Below the pieces are notes generated by a model. The model was not told the origin of the DNA and made no database searches. It was given only the letters and a program-made list of their open reading frames with translations. This document shows, piece after piece, positions 59,685 to 64,000 of a stretch of DNA of 64,000 nt; within the stretch, counting starts at the first letter, position 1; every line of letters starts with the position of its first letter. A program made the translations under genes and the position numbers. The DNA is from Rhyacichthys aspro (taxonomy: Eukaryota > Chordata > Actinopteri > Gobiiformes > Rhyacichthyidae): positions 17,378,169 through 17,442,168 of the forward strand of contig CM072153.1 in NCBI GenBank assembly GCA_036850595.1. Reading direction: 5' to 3'.

Positions 59685-60210
59685 CTTAAAATGTTATTGT
59701 AGATGCCAGCGTTATAACTCTAAAGTGTTAAAATAGTACGGTCCACATGCTTGTTTTTGGCAAAAGGATTCATTAAAAAAACAAAAGGAAATTGGTATTT
59801 TGTCCTGTGTAACGTGCATTTCCGATATTAAGCAACTTCCTAAACACAGAGAAGGGTGGGGAAACCCAGTAGTCTCCACCTCTAATGCGGAAATAAGACT
59901 GAAGTTAAAGATATAGTACAGTCTCTACATTGAAGTGAGGTATGTCGGTCTGTCTTATCCCAATAGGTGCCACGTTCAATGACCTCATTTTTAACAAATA
60001 GCTCTCAAATGATGTCTCTAGTGCCCCCATTTGACTTAAAATGCGCCCAGTTTCACCACGTGTCCCTATTCTGCACCATTGATATTTGCTTTTAATTGAA
60101 CACTAAGTTATTTTGATAACAGACGCAGGAAATTATCGAAGTTCAAAGTTCATGCAGTTTTTCCAGTTCTTTCGCTTGGCTGCGGAGTATCGCCCAGATT
60201 ACCGACAGTC
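59685..60210. promoter_or_regulatory. Shared upstream region of irak4 and akr1d1
   Basis: Only 526 bp separate the two divergent ATGs, so the promoters must be adjacent or shared. The segment contains an NF-kappa-B-like GGGGAAACCC (59858-59867), one base off consensus, on the irak4 side. On the akr1d1 side it has a perfect direct repeat AGTTCA-A-AGTTCA (60140-60152). No TATA box or CpG island is obvious. Transcription starts are not mapped. Confidence 0.55.
60140..60152 (+). promoter_or_regulatory. DR1 nuclear-receptor element (HNF4/RXR type)
   Basis: AGTTCAAAGTTCA is two identical AGTTCA half-sites with one spacer base, 58 bases before the akr1d1 ATG. DR1 elements of this kind bind HNF4 or RXR heterodimers. 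HNF4 is a main regulator of liver bile-acid genes, which fits akr1d1. Binding is inferred from sequence only. Confidence 0.45.
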
Positions 60211-63200
60211 ATGAACCTGACAGCAGAGAGCCACAGTGTCCCTCTGAGCGATGGGAACCGGATTCCTCTGATTGGTTTGGGCACTTACGGAGACCCGCGC
60301 ACGGTAAGACGCATTTTAGTTGGGTCTATAACATCTTTAGTTATGAGTTATTAGGTCATGAGGTTTTAGATTCTGTTGCAGCCTAGGATTATTCAGAAAA
60401 AAGGGAAAGAATATATGAAAAAGTGACATAAAGTGTTGGATTAACAGTAAAATGAGCTGGAGTGACGCATGACATGATCTGTTGTTTCCAAATTGCTTCT
60501 GAAACCAGGTTTATTAAAACAAATCTGCTCTTTTTTTAATTGGTACTGGTCTGGACTATTAAACAGTAAAAAAAAAAAAGGAATGACAAAATGCCTTAAT
60601 GAGCTTTTGAAACCACAGGGCCATGGCTGTAGTAGCATCATTTGACACAGACCTGCAAATGTTTGTTTTATTATAAATATTTTTTCTCATTTGAAATAAT
60701 CCTCTACACCCAGGACCACTTTGACAATTAGGCCACAAGAAGTTATATTGTCTGTATTACTTGACACAAAGTCTTGCAAGAGCTGAATATTCCATCCCTT
60801 TTGTTGTTTTGTGGTCAGTAAAAACTAATTAAAGTGAATTTGTTTAAGCAAGTAAGTGTGTGTGAGAGAACCAATCTGTGTTTTGTGCTTAATGTGATAT
60901 TGATTCTGTGAACACCTAATAGACGCCCAAGGGAACAGCATATGAGTGTGTCAAGTTGGCCATAGATGTGGGTTACAGGCACTTTGACGGGGCTTTGGTG
61001 TATTACAATGAACATGAAGTGGGCAAAGCCATCAGAGACAAGATTGCAGATGGGACGGTGAGAAGAGAGGACATCTTTTACTGTGGAAAGGTAAGCTTGT
61101 CTTTCACATACAAAAGACTTTTACTGTTCTTATGAGTTTGAATGTATATGTGTGTAATTATTTCATTCTTTGGATATTTCCCAAGCTCTGGTGCACCTTT
61201 CATCCGCCAGAGTTGGTGAGACCAGCTTTGGAGAAGACACTAAAGACCTTAAAACTAGACTATGTGGATCTCTACATCGTTGAGCTTCCTATGGCTTTTA
61301 AGGTTTGTTACATGTGACATAAGGCACGTGTCTGCTTTTAGAGTTTGCACATTGCCCTAACTTTCTATCTTGGTCTAGACAGTTCATTCATTCAGTTCAT
61401 TTCACTCAGTCCTGTTAGAGGTAGTGGGTGACCTGAGCCTATCCCAGCAGCTTTGAGCCGTAGGCGGGATACACCCTGGACGATGGCCAGTTGGTCGCAG
61501 GGTTAACACTTAGAGACAGACGCTGACAGACTTTACTCTCGCATTCATTCATTAGGAGCATGTTAGATTTGCCAATAGAACAATAAATGTCTTTGGGGGA
61601 CATGCAGACTTTACACATGAAGGCCTGAGTTGGTTAACCACTCTGCCCCTGGGTGTGCACACCTAGTGTAGACAGGGGTATTTAAAAAGAAATTTGGCTT
61701 AATCATGGAAACTCTAAGCAAACATTGACAGCAAACTGTCACTAAACAAAGCATAGCAATATTATACACATGTACACTGAAGATGATAAGATTTCATAAA
61801 TGTTCATTATTTCCTAAAAACAAAGTAACATTTGTTTGGAATCAATGTGGATAAATTACTTTCATCTTGAATTATTAAGGCCTAATTCTTCAAAGTATTG
61901 CACCCAAACCGTCAATGAACAAATCACTGTAAACTTATACATGTTTGTGTGTTTACATTTTAGCCCGGAAAAGAATATTATCCTAAAGATGAGAATGGAA
62001 AATACATCTACCACCACACGGACCTCTGTGCAACTTGGGAAGTGAGTTGGTCCTGTTTAGTTAATTATTTCTGCTGCAGCAACACTGTCAAGGACAAAGT
62101 CATAGATAAAAGCCATAATTAGAAAAACTTATTTGAACTATGACTGGGCAATGTTTTTTCACAGGCTTTAGAGGCATGCAAAGATGCAGGGCTGGTGAAG
62201 TCTCTTGGAGTTTCCAACTTCAACCACAGACAACTGGAGCTGCTCCTGAATAAACCCGGCCTCAAACACAAACCTGTATCCAACCAGGTACTTGTGTTAT
62301 TCTAACCTCAGGCAGTTTGTTGAGCAAACATGGCAATGATTCAAAATCCACAAAGACAGACTTTTTATGATGGATTTTAAGGCATAATAGGCAGGATTTT
62401 TTGAGTTTTGAGTCCCATCTTCTTTTCTAGCTTCCGCCACTGAATAAAAGTCAAATCCTGGTTTACTCTGACTTTTGAACTATACCATTGTATAGTTTTG
62501 TTTACAATTAAAACACTCCTCCCATGTAAATATAGGAGTAAAATGGGGAAATGAGAGGGCACTTGGTTTACAGACATACAGCTCCACATTAAGATAGGTG
62601 TAAAATTAAATACATTTCTATTGTGTGATGATTCATTTAATGTTACATAGCATAGATTAAATTAAGTTTGAATCAGAGAAAGTACTTTATTGTCCACATT
62701 GATATATTTTCTAAAACAAATTCAATCAAAAATCAATAAATATACAGCCTACAATGTCAATTTGGGTCAATTCACATTACTTCAACCAGATCTACAACAA
62801 AATGTGGGCACCTTTTCTGCAATAGATCCACAAGGTCTCTGGAAAACTTCTCAAACAAAGACTGCCAAACTTAACTGAAGAGTTTATTTATTACCTTTTG
62901 AAATAGGATGGCAAATATTGGAAAATCCTTTAATGTCTCTTTGTACCACTGTGTAACAAAGGCTCTACTCCTGAATCCCCTGCATCAAAATACATCACCG
63001 GAGGTAAATGTTTACTCACTGAAGTCACAGGGAAGTCAGTCTTCTTTCAATATCTCTGTATTAATGGACACAGATTACACATTGGGTATTTCTGTCTGTT
63101 CCTATTGGTTTTTACTTAATTTTTTACTTGTCTTGCTTTGTAAATAATAGTGACTTATTGCCTTTGTGTTCAGTGTGATGTTCAATTGTCAATATATAAA

Positions 63201-63962
63201 TGAGTCTTTTCTTTTAGGTTGAGTGTCATCCGTACTTCACACAACCGAAGCTGCTGGAGTACTGTCGCCAGAATGACATTGTGATTGTTGGATACTGCCC
63301 CATTGGCTCCTCTCGAGATGCATCATGGTATTTTCAGAGATTCAACAAACATGTCAATAGTTTTTCTCACCTGACCTGACTTATATAATCATCTTTGTCA
63401 TAGGGTCAATTTAAAATGCCCTCCCATGCTTGAGGATGAGCTGCTTGTGTCCATCGGGAAGAAATACAACAAGAGCAGTGCCCAGGTAGCTCTACGCTTC
63501 AACGTCCAAAGAGGAGTTGTAGTCATACCGAAAAGCTTTAACTCAGAAAGGATCAAGCACAACTTCCAGGTAGGTTTACATAAGCATTTACCAGGAATGT
63601 TGGGAAAACCATAACAGTTCTTGGTACTTGCAAGTTTCAGGGGCACTATGTTTCCCTTTTTCATTAGCACTGTATAGAAAAATGTCACTGTAACTTCAGA
63701 TGATAAAAAACAAGTCACTGATTAGATAACATAGCCGACAAATCTATGTCTGGTCCATATAAATCAAGTAGCCTATTGTATTTGTACATGGTATGGATGA
63801 ATATCTATACTTGTTTTACACATTTTACCACCCTATAGAGTGCACAACATTTAGATTTAACCACATAATGTTCTTGCAGATCTTTGATTTTTCACTCACA
63901 GAAGAAGAAATGGAAGCCATTGAAGCTTTAAATAAAAATATCCGCTTTGTTGAACTGCTCAT
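60211..63962 (+). CDS. akr1d1: 3-oxo-5-beta-steroid 4-dehydrogenase, AKR1D1 (8 exons, 3' end beyond window)
   Basis: Exons are 60211-60303, 60923-61090, 61186-61302, 61964-62041, 62165-62287, 63218-63327, 63404-63569 and 63880-63962. All are GT-AG and in phase, giving 312 complete codons plus two bases of a split Met codon. The final short exon (about 13 residues in the human protein) lies outside. The protein is an aldo-keto reductase of the AKR1D type. It starts MNLTAESHSVPLSDGNRIPL, with tetrad residues Asp53, Tyr58 and Lys87. Glu120 replaces the usual AKR histidine, which marks 5-beta-reductases. VSNQVECHPYFTQPKLL and VVIPKSFNSERIK contribute to cofactor and barrel structure. The enzyme reduces the delta-4 double bond of 3-ketosteroids and bile-acid precursors with NADPH in liver cytosol. 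Oddities are Leu56 and a Y-C-P-I-G segment (219-223) where relatives have Y-S-P-L-G. A fish paralogue of akr1d1 is possible. Confidence 0.95.
60304..60922 (+). other. akr1d1: akr1d1 intron 1
   Basis: The intron is AT-rich with a short A homopolymer near 60570. No other feature is supported. Confidence 0.5.
61385..61620 (+). repeat. Dispersed fish repeat copy in akr1d1 intron 3
   Basis: Landmarks in order are CATTCATTCAGTTCATT, GACCTGAGCCTATCCCAGCA, GGGATACACCCTGGACGATG, GGTTAACACTTAGAGACAGA and a CATTCATTCATT run. This is the best preserved of the three related copies in the window. Confidence 0.7.
62288..63217 (+). other. akr1d1: akr1d1 intron 5
   Basis: The intron contains an interval beginning near 62683 (GTACTTTATTGTCCACATTG) that resembles the tail of a fish repeat. 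Nothing else could be supported. Confidence 0.4.
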
Positions 63963-64000
63963 GTAAGTAATGGCAAATCCAAAGCTGCAAAACTAGGGAC

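Noticed and set aside
1..64000. tRNA, rRNA and CRISPR array
   Set aside because: No cloverleaf-like gene with good A and B boxes, no ribosomal segment and no regularly spaced repeats were seen. The tRNA-like segment near 17.65 kb is too degenerate to be a gene.

Overview
This window is vertebrate nuclear DNA, most likely from a ray-finned (teleost) fish. The genes are split by GT-AG introns and the translated exons match known vertebrate proteins. The intergenic and intronic DNA carries fish-type interspersed repeats, hAT-like elements, miniature inverted-repeat elements and long TA/CA microsatellites. There are no operons, CRISPR arrays, IS elements or other prokaryotic features.

Layout, left to right: (1) 712-753 (+) is the tiny terminal coding exon and 3' UTR of nell2, with a poly(A) signal at 1380. 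(2) 7994-44260 (-) is the complete tmem117 gene. It has seven coding exons (520 aa), a non-coding first exon in a CpG-rich promoter near 44.0-44.25 kb, and very large introns. A class A GPCR pseudogene (33.1-34.1 kb, +) sits in its 13.4-kb intron. (3) 45701-51955 (+) is the complete nine-exon twinfilin gene twf1 (350 aa), head-to-head with tmem117. (4) 53454-55250 (-) is a five-exon gene for a 193-aa protein that I do not recognise. (5) 55710-59684 (-) is the complete eleven-exon irak4 (464 aa). (6) 60211-63962 (+) is akr1d1, eight exons visible, with the last coding exon beyond the window. It is head-to-head with irak4 across 526 bp.

The order nell2 - tmem117 - twf1 - irak4 matches what I recall of the human 12q12 neighbourhood, so this is a conserved synteny block. 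The unrecognised gene between twf1 and irak4, and akr1d1 next to irak4, are not part of that human arrangement as I recall it. The genes have unrelated roles: a secreted EGF/VWC protein, a membrane protein, actin regulation, innate immune signalling and bile-acid/steroid reduction. They are linked only by position and, for the head-to-head pairs, possibly by shared promoter DNA.

Exon boundaries were read from GT-AG sites, and reading phase was checked across every junction of the five multi-exon coding models. Total coding lengths come out as whole codons for tmem117, twf1, irak4 and the unknown gene. Gene names rest on recalled family sequences, not on a database search.
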